NCBI GenBank assembly: GCA_947561585.1
Contig: CANNZV010001152.1
Location: 93,056 to 157,055 of the forward strand
Direction of reading: 5' to 3'
DNA: 64,000 nt
Source of the DNA: Caprella mutica
Taxonomy: Eukaryota; Arthropoda; Malacostraca; Amphipoda; Caprellidae
Shown here: one piece after another, positions 12,650 through 24,857 of the stretch
How positions within the stretch are numbered: position 1 is the stretch's first letter
How the letters are laid out: every line of letters starts with the position of its first letter
Translations under genes and position numbers: made by a program
The notes under the pieces: model-generated
Told to the model about the DNA's origin: nothing
The model's database searches: none
What the model saw: only the letters and a program-made list of their open reading frames with translations

Positions 12650-13797
12650 TTTTTTTAAACACTGTAAGCTTTACACATCATTCTTCCTGTGAATCAAGCA
12701 AAAACAATTTTCATTGGTCCAGATAACTTTCAACACAAATGTTTCGGGATCCGGTTGATCCAAGAGCCCACGGCAGAATTTGAGTCACTTCCTTATGGGC
12801 TTCCGTTATTGGATGCACAGCCATATCAAGATAGAACCAAGGTTCATAGACTATAACAGGTTAAACGAATGGGGAAAAAATTGCCATTGAGAAAACAACA
12901 TTTTCTGTCTTCCTTCTTGAATATCTCTTAAACGGTAGATTAAACTCGTACGTGAGTTAACATAGAATTCATTATAATTTAATAATCTATTGAATGGTAT
13001 AAAAATATTTCAATGAAATGGTTATTATCATTGCAAAACCAACATTAAACTAACTGCTATTCACTACGACAATTAGCAATGGAAGGAACAATTTCTGTCT
13101 TTCTTCTTGAATATCTCTTAAACGAGAGATTAAACTCGGAATGAATCAAACTAGAATTGCTCAAAATTTAATAATCTATCGAATGGTATAAAAATATTTC
13201 AATAAAATGGTTATTATCGCTGCAAAAAGAACAAAAAACTAACTGCTATTCACTGCATTATCCGTTGATTAATGGGCACTGGTCAACATTTTCATCCGCT
13301 TTAATTACTGTAGCTAAAAGCCTAAAATAAGAACAAAAATAATATTGCAGTAATAAAACAAGAAATAAACAATATAAAATGTCAATTATTGTAATATAGG
13401 TTTTAATCTAAGAAATAGGTTTTCAGCTAAAGAATCTGTAGACGTAGCTCTTAGTAACATTTCGTACTATTTCTATTCGTTCAACCTGTTATACTCTATG
13501 AACCTTGGACAGAACCGCATGTGAAGACCTTTCTTAAGGATTCTCCAATAAGTAGTTGAAGAAATGTCGAAAAGAGGCGCTGATTTCCCGACTGAGCTTC
13601 TTGATTTTACATCCAAAAAGTTCTGATTTCTTCGACTTTTTCTGGCGTTCTCTTTGTGGGACTCCTGATTTCTTCTTTCGAAAAATTGTTCCATTCTTGT
13701 CGAAATCCCGATTTATTCTTGTAAAATAGAACAATTTGAAATGTTCTCTTGTTCTTCCAGATATTTTGTACTCGTTTAGAAACAGACGTATGATCAA
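12650..13797 (-). pseudogene. Tc1/mariner-like transposase relic, split by a MITE
   Basis: On the minus strand the upstream part (13797-13510) encodes a helix-turn-helix region ending in SSTTYWRILKKGLHMRF, like the second HTH of Tc1-like transposases. The downstream part (12827-12660) encodes DQPDPETFVLKVIWTNENCF, the region around the second catalytic acidic residue, where family members usually have DE and this copy has NE. A stop follows soon after. Between the two lies a MITE (12828-13509). The protein is frameshifted, truncated and dead. Confidence 0.7.
12828..13509. mobile_element. MITE with CCAAGGTTCATAG ends
   Basis: Inverted ends CCAAGGTTCATAGACTATAA and, at the right, TTATACTCTATGAACCTTGG. 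It interrupts the Tc1-like relic. A second right end is at 600-676. Internally two similar ~115 bp segments (about 12895-13060 and 13080-13245) share TATCTCTTAAACG and AATCTATYGAATGGTATAAA, a degenerate direct duplication. Confidence 0.75.
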
Positions 13798-13799
13798 TT

Positions 13800-14765
13800 G
13801 ATCATTGCTGGCGAAGATGTTGTTCCGAATGCTCTCATTATAAACTTTTTCTGTTCATCGGAGAATTTCACCATTTCTTTTAGCCTTCTGTTATTTCTTC
13901 TAAGTCAAGTTTTCACATTATTTTTGGTTCCACGCGAAAACCTAATCTTAAGTAACAGATTAGTGTATCTTGTATAGCGCATTACAATATTTAATTGCTT
14001 AAATATGACTATTGAAAAATATCAGTAATGTTGAATCACACTGTATATTACTCTATAGCATTGAATGACTTCCCTGAATCTCATATCTCATACCTTGTCT
14101 TTAGGGATATTTGAACAATAAATTTTATTTGTAACAAGTGCTTACTTAATATGCACGGCCTGATTTGTTACATTTCTTTTCTTGAAATAGAAGGTCAGAC
14201 TTTATATTATACAGTAGTAATTAAGGATCACATATTGACTTGCATATCATAGATTCCGTCTCAATTGTCTTAAGGTGTGAAAAATTATTTTATTTTCATG
14301 ATGAAAATTGGAAACAACATTGGAAGAATAATTAAAATACAAGTAAATAAGATATTCAAGATGATCTACAAATGCACTTGTTAGGGATGCTTCACCAATT
14401 TCCAAGGACATGATAGTCGACCAAAAAATGAAAACTTACGGAACATATGGATTAAATTTATCAACAGAAAGGATATAAATATTGGTTGTAAGTAAATATC
14501 AACAGAAAGGATATCAATATAGGTTCACAGTTTCTGCGAGTGTTTTCACAATGAATGAAGGAATAGGACGACACAAGATTTAAAAACAGTGAAAAGTTTA
14601 CATTGTCGAGTCAAATTAGCCACACACTGCAACGATACTATTGAGACGGAATCCGGTCAGGGTGGTGTCCTGACCGGAAACTGACCACTGTGACCAGGTC
14701 CACCCTTCTCTTCTCTTGTCAGATTCTGCTCCTTATTCCCTCTCAGTCCCTCCTCGTATCTCCTC
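13800..14765. other. Non-coding stretch
   Basis: No gene recognised. A short direct repeat, TATCAACAGAAAGGATAT, occurs twice near 14458-14520. At 14650-14700 a GC-richer palindrome (CCGGTCAGGGTGGTGTCCTG, then ACCGG) suggests another transposon end. Confidence 0.35.
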
Positions 14766-14774
14766 CTGGTACAC

Positions 14775-14950
14775 TGAGAAAAAACACGAGTCAAATTGAC
14801 TCAAAATTTGAGTTTTCAGTTTGTCCCAAACCCGGCTCAAAAATGTAAGTCAATTTGACTCATCCTAATATTTTACTCAAAAAAAATAGTCATATTGACT
14901 CCTAAACTCAGGTAGAGTCAATCAAGAAAAAAAGACTCCAATATTATAAA
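14775..14950. repeat. Cluster of GAGTCAAATTGACTC palindromes
   Basis: At least five AGTCAAATTGACT-like words, partly palindromic, occur in 170 bp, spaced 20-50 bp. This resembles the repetitive end of an inverted-repeat element, but no inverted partner array was found nearby. Confidence 0.5.
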
Positions 14951-15106
14951 GTTTTAATTACAGAGCGCTTGCAGCGATTTATTGGTTTCAGGGCGACTCA
15001 ATTATCTTTAAGATTTATATTAGAATTATTTTACTTGAGTTTGTCCATCCATTTAGAAATCAACTGCAAACGACTCGCTTATACGTGTATATAAAAGAAA
15101 AATATC

Positions 15107-16706
15107 CAACAAAACCTTGTAGTAGACCAGCCCCCTAGTAGACAAACCTCCTATTAGACCAAGATATTTTTGAAACTGTACTGGAAAAAACCCCTTAGTA
15201 GACAAAACACAATTTTTGTCACCTGACAGTTATTCTAGTGTAAATATTACAAGGAATAATAATTACAATACTGTTTTAAAGATAAATCTCTAATTTGAAT
15301 GATGTAGTATATCTATATATGCTATTTTTGGGATAAAACATAAGGCAGTGTAGTGATCTGCAATCACTAGCTTAATTAATTAGTCTCAAAGTAAATAAAA
15401 TAATTGCATTTTAATTACTAGCTGGAGTAAATATGAGTGTTAAATCAATTCATGTATTTTCAATCTATAAATTTAAGTTTTCATTGTTAAATTTAGAATC
15501 TCTTTGTCTTTAGCAATATCAATTTAACGATTCTCTTATGTGTCTGTAGTAAGTTTAAGCAACCTGATCAATAGAGTGTAATGGTCAGGAAGCATGTTTA
15601 TATTTTTGTTTCTTATTCACAAACATTCGAAGTTAACTCAGAGAATTAGTAAGCTAAAAGCAACTTTATAATCATAGATGCCTTAGTAAATTCTCAATAT
15701 TTCACAAACATCGATCGAACTTGTTTTCAAGATAAGTAGAAACCCATTAAAGCTTATCAGAAAGAAAATTAACCCTTGTACCTCACAAATTCTCAAATAT
15801 TAAACAAAACTAGTGAAATCTTGTACCATTTCATATTTGTCCTTTTATTTGTCACCGCTTTTTTTGTCACTATATAAAGACCTACTTCTAGAGTTCGAAT
15901 CTCATTTCTTTCGACACACTACTTCGTGCAACATCAAGCCAGTATATTGGTAAGTTACAGTGACTTGTAATACCTTACTTAGGTGTTTGATATTATATAT
16001 GTGTTGTCAGCTATTTTCTATTATAATGTGTTAGATAAGTGCTATTCAGACTCTGTAATGTTATTCTGTGTTTACTTTACATTTATTATTAATATTGTAT
16101 TTCGCTTTATTTTTACTCTTCTGTAAAACTCATTTTTAATTTTCATTTTGTAATATTTTTACAGGCTCCTACTGCTACTCTTACACACACAAAATTATTA
16201 TAACTTTTGTAAACTTTTAATTCTCGTGAATATAATTAATCTAGTTACTCAATTTTATTCCACCTACCCCTTTTAATATCAATTGAAACTAAACTATTTT
16301 AGCGGTAAATGAATCTCAACGCTAAAGAAGTATCGGTTTCAAATTTAATTGTAGAGTCTGTGCCAAAAAAAATTAATGTGAAAAGTTACAGAAAAATAGA
16401 TAAAGTGATGACTATTATAATTTCATAAAATAATAATTTAACTGAATATAATATTGTATTCATTTTTTAATTGAGACAAAATATTCATACTGTTTCAAAA
16501 TGTGTTTCCCTTCAAAATTGGTATGTTAGTCACCATTAATTTGGCATTAAAGTTATCATAAACAAATAGAGCTATCGAAATATTATAGTCACCGCTTCAC
16601 TTTTTACAGAAAACGATGTTGGTCTAGTAGGAAACTACTGCAGTGAGTTTCTTACTAGACCAAACAAACTTGGAACGTAATTCTGGTCTACTACGAGGTT
16701 TTGCTG
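15107..16706. mobile_element. Inverted-repeat element with TAGTAGACCA word ends
   Basis: The left end starts CCAACAAAACCTTGTAGTAG and continues with several TAGTAGACMA words (to about 15205). The right end (16617-16706) carries the inverse words TTGGTCTAGTAGGAAAC and TACTACGAGGTTTTGCTG. The 1.4 kb interior is AT-rich without a convincing frame. No clear target duplication was seen. Confidence 0.65.
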
Positions 16707-16779
16707 TATATAGTATTTTGCACGTTATGAAACAATCAGAATTAAAATATCTTGATTAGTTTCTTGCGGTCATCCCTGT

Positions 16780-18118
16780 TTAGGGGAAGATGGGGAACAA
16801 TGGGACAATAATTGCATAATCATCAGTGAAACATATATTTTCTGATTAAGACTAAAAAAAATATTATGAAAATATACCTTGTTTTTTCATCTATTCAATA
16901 ATGCTTTAGATATTAATATAACTCTTTCCGTTGACTAGAAAAATATATAATAATAAACAGCAAAAAATGTCCCACGTAACCCTGGTGGTGGGGAACACTG
17001 GGACAGGCTCTGGGGCACAGTGGGATGATTAATTTAACTAATATAAAATCAAAGTTTCAAATTTTAAATTGGAGGTTTTTTCTTACTGGTTCAGCATTTA
17101 ATCAGTTTCAACGGGATCATCTTTTTGGCATCCAGCTTCATCGAAGCAACATTATTGAGTCGTTATCTTAATTATGATATCTCAAAATCATCATCCATAT
17201 CTTTTTCTTCAGTGATGATTCCTACATAATAAGATTTTGGCTCTGTGTTTAATTCAACAAGGATATAGTTTTCCATAACTGGCTCATTTTTTAGAGGCAG
17301 GAAGTCCTTATTTCTTCGTCCAGTTAAAGTATAATCGTTGATTTCATCAGAAGAATGATCAGACAAAGCCCATTCGTCTTCATCGGATGAGGATAGCGTA
17401 GTGGCGGTAGAAGTAGGTTGGATGAGGTTAGTAGCAATATAATATGGGGAAGCAACAGGGAAGAGAGATGAAAAAATATAGAAGGGACTTAGGGAACCAT
17501 CTACCTATGAGAGATAGGATCTCTTCTGCATTTTCATTGATGTACTACTTATAATAAGTTTAATTTCTGCCCCCATAGCAGCTTATGAGGCCATCTCAAG
17601 ATCTGTCCTTGTTCTCGATCGATGCATCTTGCCACTGTAACATGTATAGTTGGTTAAATAAGTTCAAAAACGAGTTCATTTGAGCATACTGGGGTTCAGT
17701 GGGACACTGTCCCAGTCTTGACAATTTTTACTGTCCAAAGAACTCCATGGCGCCATTTTGTGAAATAATGCAAATTACTTATCAATTGAATGATATTGTG
17801 CAAATAGAAGCTAGCTACGCTAACTATATATCTACATATATCCTCATTTTAAGAGTTACACGAAACACTGACTGCTTTAAATAGGTCTTTAATTACATTT
17901 TTAATTCCTTGTAAAAAATTTACTTGACTCTCCTGGAAAATGAATTTGTTCTTTTACGCTGCAACCGTGACAACACTACCTTTATCGATGATGCGAGTTG
18001 GTGAACTGCTAATAGAAGAATAATATCGTAGAAGATCGACTAAAATTACCTTATATTGAACGAGTTATTTCGACTGTCCCATTGTGCTCACTGTCACACT
18101 GATGCCACCTTACCCTAA
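16780..18118. mobile_element. Inverted-repeat element with GGGGAACAMTGGGACA words
   Basis: The left end is TTAGGGGAAGATGGGGAACA followed by further GGGRCAC…GGGA words to about 17030. The right half has inverse words near 17690-17715 and 18072-18118, ending CACCTTACCCTAA. The interior includes a 64-codon minus frame at 17172-17366 that resembles the C-terminal tail of a DDE-type transposase, so this is probably a deletion derivative of a full transposon. Confidence 0.6.
17172..17366 (-). pseudogene. Transposase C-terminal fragment
   Basis: The frame ends in ENYILVELNTEPKSYYVGII followed by an acidic tail and a stop. A terminal 'hydrophobic strand, KS.YYVG.I.E' tail is typical of DDE endonuclease genes that are common in arthropod transposons. 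No catalytic part is present. Product assignment is by resemblance only. Confidence 0.4.
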
Positions 18119-18630
18119 TGCATAAAGCTTCATAATTCTTACCTTTTCAACTACCTACTAGTCTATATTTACATAAAACATCCTTACCATTTTGTTACAT
18201 AGCTAGTGTTGCCAGTTTAACTGCGTAGCATTAAAATTTGTGTGTAGATTCTTTATTCACAGTCTCTTTCGCGGAGGATAATTTGAACCGTGATTGTGCA
18301 TATAACTTCATCAGTTAAAAGATCTCTGCCCCCAAAGCGTGTTCTCACCAAATCTTTAAACTTGTAAGTTTCGATTCTACAATATCTGTTTCTTTGTTTA
18401 TTAGGTATTCAATTACTTTGTTCAATTGAATGTAATTAAAACTAACTATTTATAGTGTATTGCTAAACGTATCAATAAAGAAATCCCCACTGGCACTAAT
18501 TCTACCACCCCAATAGAATTTAGTGCCGAGACAATAACAAAGATAGGATAATGTTCTGAAATATAGAAGCCATTGCCTCATTGCAGACTAATAAATTATC
18601 AAGGATATTATTATTACAAAGTATTGATGT
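18119..18630. other. Downstream flank of the F-box gene
   Basis: No gene seen. Overlapping AATAAA signals (minus strand, about 18634-18647) lie 35-45 bases past the F-box stop codon and probably mark its 3' end. Confidence 0.5.
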
Positions 18631-18679
18631 ATTATTTATTTTATTTATAGAACAACAAAGAAACTATTGTGCAACATTA

Positions 18680-19642
18680 TTATGGTTTAATAATTATTGA
18701 TCTCCAAGCAGAATGTCCAAAAGCAGAACGACTATAAAATGTACAATTATTCAGCTGATATTGTTGAACTAGCGGAATAATTTCTTCTCTAAAATTATTG
18801 ATGTAACGCTGTCCAATATTTTCTACATGAAATAATTTCATTGTGGAAGACTGATTTAAGATAGTCACAATATTTTTCAATAAGTTGCTTCTTTCTTCGT
18901 CAGAAAGAGAGTGTTCACTTCCCATTCGAATATGGAGTGATTCAAGACTCTTGCATTTCTTCAAAACAATAGCTTCATAACCAGCCAAAACATGATCAAT
19001 GATATATAACTGAGTTAAAGAATCTCTCATGAACATATCCAGCAGTTTAGGATGATTATGAAAGAGATTAGGCATTACATCATTCGGTAAAAACCTCAAG
19101 TTTTGAAGGTTCAATTTTGGAAAATCCATCAGTTCCATTCCAGGTTTCACTTTGAATGTACCGGTTACACTAATAAATTTTAATTTCTTGCACCTCTTGA
19201 GAATTGGCAAAATCTTTGTATTGACAGTGAAATGTTGACATCGCAGCTCTTCCAATACATCACTTGAGCGATCAAGACATGGTGTTACCAAAGTCTGCGA
19301 ACCACGGTGATTTATTTTCTTAAATTTCTCAGGGAAACGATTGACCATTTTCTTAAAATATTTCCTTTTTATAGGATCGTTAATAAACAAGTCACATTTG
19401 CTTGAAAATTCCACTTTTTCTCCTCTGTTGATGCGGCACTGCACTTTGTTTAATTTCAAACATTTCTTGAAAAATTTACAGAGTATTTGAGGTAGCAATC
19501 TATCGAATTTACTTTGAGTACGTTTTTCCAATGGCTTGGAATCATCTATGATGAGTGATTCCAAATTTTTTGACAACTTAGCTTCTTGCAAGAGTGCGTT
19601 TTTTTCCAATAAGTACAGGCGATGTTCTTTAATATCTGCAAG
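18680..19642 (-). CDS. F-box/LRR-like protein, C-terminal exon
   Basis: This 963-nt exon encodes 320 residues and ends with TAA at 18680. A clear acceptor (TATTTTTATTTCAG) precedes position 19642, in phase 0, so the ATG at 19675 just upstream is intronic rather than a start. The protein is rich in Leu, Lys and Asn, with irregular leucine-rich stretches such as LPILKRCKKLKFISVTG and LKKCKSLESLHIRMG, the pattern of divergent LRRs in F-box proteins. The F-box exon at 29689-29832 also ends in phase 0; joining them gives 368 residues. F-box proteins recruit substrates to SCF ubiquitin ligases; the substrate is unknown. The join is inferred and other exons could lie between. Confidence 0.7.
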   Translation of the reverse strand, partial: LADIKEHRLYLLEKNALLQEAKLSKNLESLIIDDSKPLEKRTQSKFDRLLPQILCKFFKKCLKLNKVQCRINRGEKVEFSSKCDLFINDPIKRKYFKKMVNRFPEKFKKINHRGSQTLVTPCLDRSSDVLEELRCQHFTVNTKILPILKRCKKLKFISVTGTFKVKPGMELMDFPKLNLQNLRFLPNDVMPNLFHNHPKLLDMFMRDSLTQLYIIDHVLAGYEAIVLKKCKSLESLHIRMGSEHSLSDEERSNLLKNIVTILNQSSTMKLFHVENIGQRYINNFREEIIPLVQQYQLNNCTFYSRSAFGHSAWRSIIIKP

Positions 19643-19699
19643 CTGAAATAAAAATACATAAATTAGATACTTCATAAGGTGTATTAGGATTTTTGATAT

Positions 19700-20660
19700 A
19701 GATATATAAAGTAGTTATAAGTGATGGAAATGTAAACAGTTTGAAATTTAAGAAATAATGAGTGCGTAGAGAGGTTTTAACCCGCACACAACTTTTGGGC
19801 ACCTAGGTAGACATCAAAAATGTTGATGTGGCATATCAGCAAAATTAGGGTTGCCTTACATCAAAATTCATGTCTCCGTGAGCTCTATCTAATGATGTGA
19901 GTAAAATAGGGATGGAAGTTGAAGGTAAGGAGTAAGGCGGCAGAATAGCTTTAGTTAGCTGCGCACGATCAGTCTGTGTACTAAAGTAGACGGGTGAGGT
20001 GTATGACTGCACACTAAAAATTAACATCTGAACCGTGTAGAGCACCAATTTATTATTATTATATGTAACTTTAACATGTATACCAGTGATAATAAACGTC
20101 TGATGAATTTTACAGTAAAACATTTTAGGCAGGTATTATCAATATACGTGTTTTTCCCGAAAATTGCTCCTAATTTCTGAATTATTAGAGTAAGAGGAAA
20201 AATGAAGACACCGTCAGATTTAGCATAAAAAACTCTATCATAAAATATCATGGAAGTACCATAGAAAAAATGACATATGTTCTCCAAAACTTATTTTATT
20301 CAAAAATCTACGGACTTTGGGCCATTATTTCGCAAATTTGTTCAAACTTTCAGAATTTCTGTTTGTTGCAGCATGGAACACCTTTACCTATCCAGATGAA
20401 CGTGTGGTTGGATGTACAGTAAACCCTGTTTTTGAGTCAAATTTCATGTGTTGTCCATGCGTGCGTGAGTTAAAAAAAAGTTAGAATTTGATAAAACATG
20501 ATATATTGAATTAATTGATCAATAAGTTTGTGTTCCGAGCCATTTACCGATTTGCAAAATCTTGAGAATGAGCTGCGCCTTTTTAAACCCCTTTAATTCC
20601 CGAATGCAGATCGTGAGTTCAAACTTTCATTTTATTTATATTATGAAATCGAATACTAGT
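19700..20660. other. Intronic sequence, nothing recognised
   Basis: Start of the large F-box gene intron (its 3' part on the minus strand). The minus frames at 19845-20287 carry no domain and overlap each other; I regard them as chance frames. Confidence 0.4.
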
Positions 20661-21000
20661 ATATGTGTGTAGAGGGGCGTGCCGCACCCCAAATCCCCCT
20701 CCCCTCCAGGTAATAAGCAATCATGAAGAGTGTAGTGCAACAAACTAGCGGATACAACAATCTACATAACGGCCATTTATGTTGAGAGTTTCAAAATAAT
20801 CATCATTTATATTTAAACTTTGAAAAATCTTTGAAAAAAATCAACAAAGATGAAAAGAAATATAAAGGGATTACATTGAAAATCACAAAGTAAATGGAAT
20901 GTAGTTTGTTGTATCCGCTAGTTTGTTGTACTGCACATTTCATGAAAGATTAATAACCTGACAGGATGATGGGAGTGGTGTGGTACGTATTGAATAATTT
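20661..21000. mobile_element. Two half-copies of a GTATCCGCTAGTTTG MITE
   Basis: At 20661-20775 a right-type end reads GTAGTGCAACAAACTAGCGG then ATACAACAATCTACATAACGG. At 20895-20990 a left-type end reads TTTGTTGTATCCGCTAGTTT. Both match the complete element at 48179-48574, including C-rich or G-rich segments beside the ends. Confidence 0.6.
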
Positions 21001-21017
21001 CGGTTTCACTCTATAGT

Positions 21018-21285
21018 GTTGAGGAAATGATTAAAACACACAAGTAACTATTAACTTGTATTCCTTTGAACGGAAAAGAGTATGTTATACAAACAAACGA
21101 ATGCACAGGAGAGGATAAACAAGACGCCTCTCGAGTCGCTGTCACATCGGGTACACTACTGGTAACAGGAAATGCAGAATAATAACAGAAAGGCAAAAAA
21201 TGGAATAACCGTTATCATAACAATAATACAATATGTGCAAGGTGCATTATTAGAATATCAATACTCTTTTTCACATTGACATATA
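21018..21285 (-). repeat. Possible copia LTR
   Basis: The segment directly downstream of the copia RNase H fragment (minus strand) ends in CTCAACA, with TG-type starts upstream near 21260-21285. This is the expected place of a 3' LTR. A second LTR copy is not in the window, so the assignment rests on position and ends. Confidence 0.35.
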
Positions 21286-21299
21286 TTGAGAATGAGAAA

Positions 21300-21614
21300 T
21301 CATTCCACACATGACCTTGAATTTATAAATTTATCAGCTGGCAACCCTTTGGTAAAGTTGTCAGCAATCATTGAATCTGTAGGACAATATTTTAGAGAAA
21401 TCTCTTTAGTAGTAATCTTATCCCTAATGAAATGGTATTTGATAGAAATATGTTTAGTCTTAGGATGATCTTTTGGATTATTTGCAATAGCAATTGCAGC
21501 TTGATTATCCTCATTAATTACAAGAGGCATGTGATTATAATAATTCAAATTATCAAACAATTGGATAAGCCAAATAGCTTCCTGAGTACAGGCAGCTAGT
21601 GCAACATATTCGGA
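21300..21614 (-). pseudogene. Ty1/copia RNase H fragment
   Basis: The minus-strand frame reads YVALAACTQEAIWLI, then NEDNQAAIAIANNPKDHPKT, KHISIKYHFIRD and DNFTKGLP, all diagnostic of the C-terminal RNase H domain of Ty1/copia polyproteins. Upstream domains (integrase, reverse transcriptase) are absent. The frame is cut at about 21614, where a foldback-like terminal array begins. Confidence 0.85.
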
Positions 21615-21734
21615 TCAGGATCAACAACACAGGATCAGTGTAAAATCATCGCGGTAAATTCATCGCATGGTAATTTCATCGCATGGTAATTTCATCGCAG
21701 GTAAATTCATCGCATAGTAAATCATCGGTGACAT
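21615..21734 (+). repeat. Solo foldback terminal array, TTCATCGCATGG words
   Basis: After GGATCAGTGTAAAATCATCG come about five units of a 16-17 bp word close to TAATTTCATCGCATGG. The start resembles the outer anchor of foldback elements here (compare GGTTCTGAGTAAATTCC at 48154). No inverted partner was found, so this may be a one-ended remnant inserted in the copia fragment. Confidence 0.5.
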
Positions 21735-21743
21735 ATAAGAGGG

Positions 21744-22892
21744 GGTCTAGGCTGATTTTCCGAAAACGAATTAGCCGAAACCAAATTTTCTGAAAACTAA
21801 ATCGCTGAAACGGATTTTCCGAGTACGTGTTTGCCGAATCCCAAATTTGCCGAAAACCAATTTTCCGAAATACGGATTTGCCGAAGGACAAATTTTCCGA
21901 ATGACGAATTTGTCTAAAATCAAATTTAATGTATTTAGATGAACATTCTGTGGAACTTGGCAGTTTTCATCATTATATCTTAAGCATAAAAAAACACTTA
22001 TTATATGAATATGACATTGCTATTGCTATATAAATTTGTGTTCCGCTAATTGGTATTATAAATAAAAGGTTGATAGAAATCAATGTTTTTTAACTGAAAC
22101 AAATTTATCCATGCAAGTGACACTATCGTTAAAGCCAGAGGTATATTGGGAAGATATAAACTTAACTAATAATTATGTTATTCATTACTACAAAATAAAA
22201 TTCTAAACCCAATAAATAGAATAAATATTAATATGTCAGCCACAACAAACCTTCTGTATGGAATACATTAACAACTGAATCCAAAATAAGAATCCCGTGC
22301 GTGCTTTATGGCGTATTTACACAAAGAATTTCAGTTAGGTAATCACACAAAGTTGTTTACATGTAGTTCATTTAGCTCGCCGTGATATATATCATTCCTG
22401 CATTAAAACAAAGCACTATAAATGGATTATTCACAAAAAAATGAATACACACGTTATAGTAACACACAATCTAAAAACAAGCCAAGCGCTCAAATGAATG
22501 AAATGTAACATGCACCCAAACTGACTGACTGAATGAAGCTTGAACTTCTTTAAAAATAAGAACAAAGACAAAGGATCATTTAGTGGTACAAAGATTAACA
22601 GTTAGAGATAGAATAATTAAAGGATAAATTTTACTGTAACTAAGGGTTATGATTAAGTTATTTCGTTTCTTTTCAGTAACTTTTTGTATATTTTTACATT
22701 TGGTCTTAAATAAGTCTTTCGGAAAATTTTACTTTCGGCGAATTTGTCTTTCGGCAAATTTCAACTTCGGCGAATCCGTTTTCGATAAATTTGGGTTTCG
22801 GCAAATTCGTATTCGGAGAATCCAGTTCGGCGAATTAGTTTTTGGAAAATTTGGTTTCAGCAAATTCGTTTTCGGAAAAACTGCCGGATACC
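21744..22892. mobile_element. Foldback element, TTCCGAAAACGAATTTGCC words, copy 1
   Basis: A perfect 9-bp direct repeat ATAAGAGGG flanks the element (21735-21743 and 22893-22901). The left end starts GGTCTAGGCTGATTTTCCG and the right end, inverted, starts GGTATCCGGCAGTTTTTCCG. Each is followed by a ~150-180 bp array of words that combine CCGAAAAC, GAATTTGCC and CCAAATTT. The interior includes a segment (about 22560-22680) shared with copy 2. No transposase is encoded; the frames at 21676-21891 and 22649-22942 are array translations. Confidence 0.9.
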
Positions 22893-22980
22893 ATAAGAGG
22901 GAGGTAGATAATACAAATAATATAGAGGTAAATAATAAATGATTTAATTAAAAAAGACATTGTTACGTTACAAATAATAA

Positions 22981-23345
22981 GGTGCATCGACAATTGGGCC
23001 CAAGACAATTTGGCCCCACGATAATTGGGTTCCAGGACAATTGGGCCCACGACAATTTGGCCCCAAAACAATTGAGTCCAGAAACAAATTGGGCAGAAGA
23101 CTCTATAAAGAAGTGTTACTTTGTTATTACTAGGTTAGTGACAATGTTATCTTTGAAATATGTTTTATATTCTCTAAAAATATGTTTATAATTTTTTTAT
23201 TCGATTGATATACTTGATAAGGTATATATTAGCAAGCCCCCGTTAAATCACATTTCATTCTCATATTTCGGTGTAATGAAAATATTTGAAGAATATAAAT
23301 AAGTCGTACTATAAACTTGAATCACGTCATGTTGATCCATATTCC
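22981..23345. mobile_element. Incomplete copy of the CAATTGGGCCC foldback family
   Basis: One terminal array (22984-23095: CAATTGGGCCCAAGACAATT type words) is followed by ~250 bp of interior that aligns, inverted, with about 4000-4240 of the element at 3217-4393. The second end is missing; a run of 18 C residues follows at about 23357-23374. Confidence 0.75.
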
Positions 23346-23420
23346 TGGACAATAGCCCCCCCCCCCCCCCGTGCAAAAAAAAACTAGCGGTCAAATAAAA
23401 GAACATTGGATATTCAAAAG

Positions 23421-24857
23421 GGTATCCGGCGGTTTTTCCGAAAACGAATTTGACGAAACCAAATTCTCCGAACCCTAATTCATCTAACCGGATTCGCCGA
23501 ATTCGAATTTGCCGAAACCAAATTCTCCGAACCCTAATTCATCTAACCGGATTCGCCGAATACGAATTTGCCGAAACCAAATTCTCCGAACCCTAATTCA
23601 TCTAACCGGATTCGCCGAATACGAATTTGCCGAAACCCAAATTTGTCGAAAACGGATTTGCCGAAGTGAAGATTCGCAAAAAGCCAAATTTGCTGAAAGA
23701 CAAATTTAACGTATGACTTATTTAAAACAGAATGTAAAATTACACAAAAGTTACAAAAAAGAAACGAAACAACGAAATCATAACCCTTAGTTACACTAAA
23801 TGATCCTTTAATTATTCTATCCCTTCGTTAATCATTGTGTTAATCTTTGTACCACTAAATTATTCTTTGTCTTTTCTCACTTTAAAGACGTTAAAGCTTT
23901 ATTCAGTCAGAATCAGTCAGTCAGCTATGGGAGCATGTTGCATTTCTTTCATTTGAGCGTTTGGTTGTTATTTTAGATTGTGTGTTTCTAGCGTGTTTAT
24001 TCATTTTTGTGAATATCCAATGTTCACTGTATACTTTTTATTCAGTTGTTAATAGTATACCATACATGAGTTTTTTTGTGGCTAACATTATTAATATTTA
24101 TTCCATTTATTGCATTTAAAATATAAAATTATTAGTAATGAATAACATAACTATGGGATATGTTTATATCTTTCCAATTTACCTCTAGCTTCAATGATAG
24201 TGTCACTTGCATGAATAAATTTATTTCAGGTAAAAAGATGGATTTCTATAAACACTCTTCTAGTAATACCATATAAATATTAATATATAATATATACAGT
24301 TAGATATATGAATTTATCAATGATGAGAAGTACAAAATCCAACAGAATGTTATTTTTAAATACATTAAATTTGATTTTCAACAAATTCGTATTCGTAACA
24401 ACTGAATAAAATATATGCAGTAAACATGGAATGTTCACAAATATGAATAAACACGCTAGAAACACACAATCTAAAAACAACCAAACGCTCAAATAAAAGA
24501 AATGCAACATGCTCCCATAGCTGACTGACTGATTCTGACTGAATAAAGCTTGAACGTCTTTAAAATAAGAAAAGACAAAGAATCATTTAGTGGTACAAAG
24601 ATTAAAGGATCATTTAGTCTAACTAAGGGTTATGATTTCGTTGTTTCGTTTCTTTTCTGTGATTTTACATTCTGTTTTAAATAAGTTTTTCGGTAAATTT
24701 GTCTTTCGGCAAATTTGGCTTTCGGTGAATCTTCACTTCGGTGAATCCGTTTTCGACCAATTTGGGTTTCGGCAAATTCGTATTCGGAGAATCCGGTTCG
24801 GGGAATTAGTTTTCGGAGAATTTGTCAAATTCATTTTCGGAAAAACCGCTGGATACC
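23421..24857. mobile_element. Foldback element, TTCCGAAAACGAATTTGCC words, copy 2
   Basis: Both outer ends are close to GGTATCCGGCGGTTTTTCCG, inverted. The left array (23435-23705) includes three near-identical ~60 bp higher-order units. The inner arms are also inverted (about 23740-24010 against 24420-24660), so most of the 1.4 kb can fold back. No target duplication is visible; the right end abuts DIRS coding sequence. Confidence 0.8.

Noticed and set aside
23357..23374. Run of 18 C residues as a regulatory G-quadruplex
   Set aside because: A single homopolymer at a broken element end; more likely slippage or a sequencing effect.
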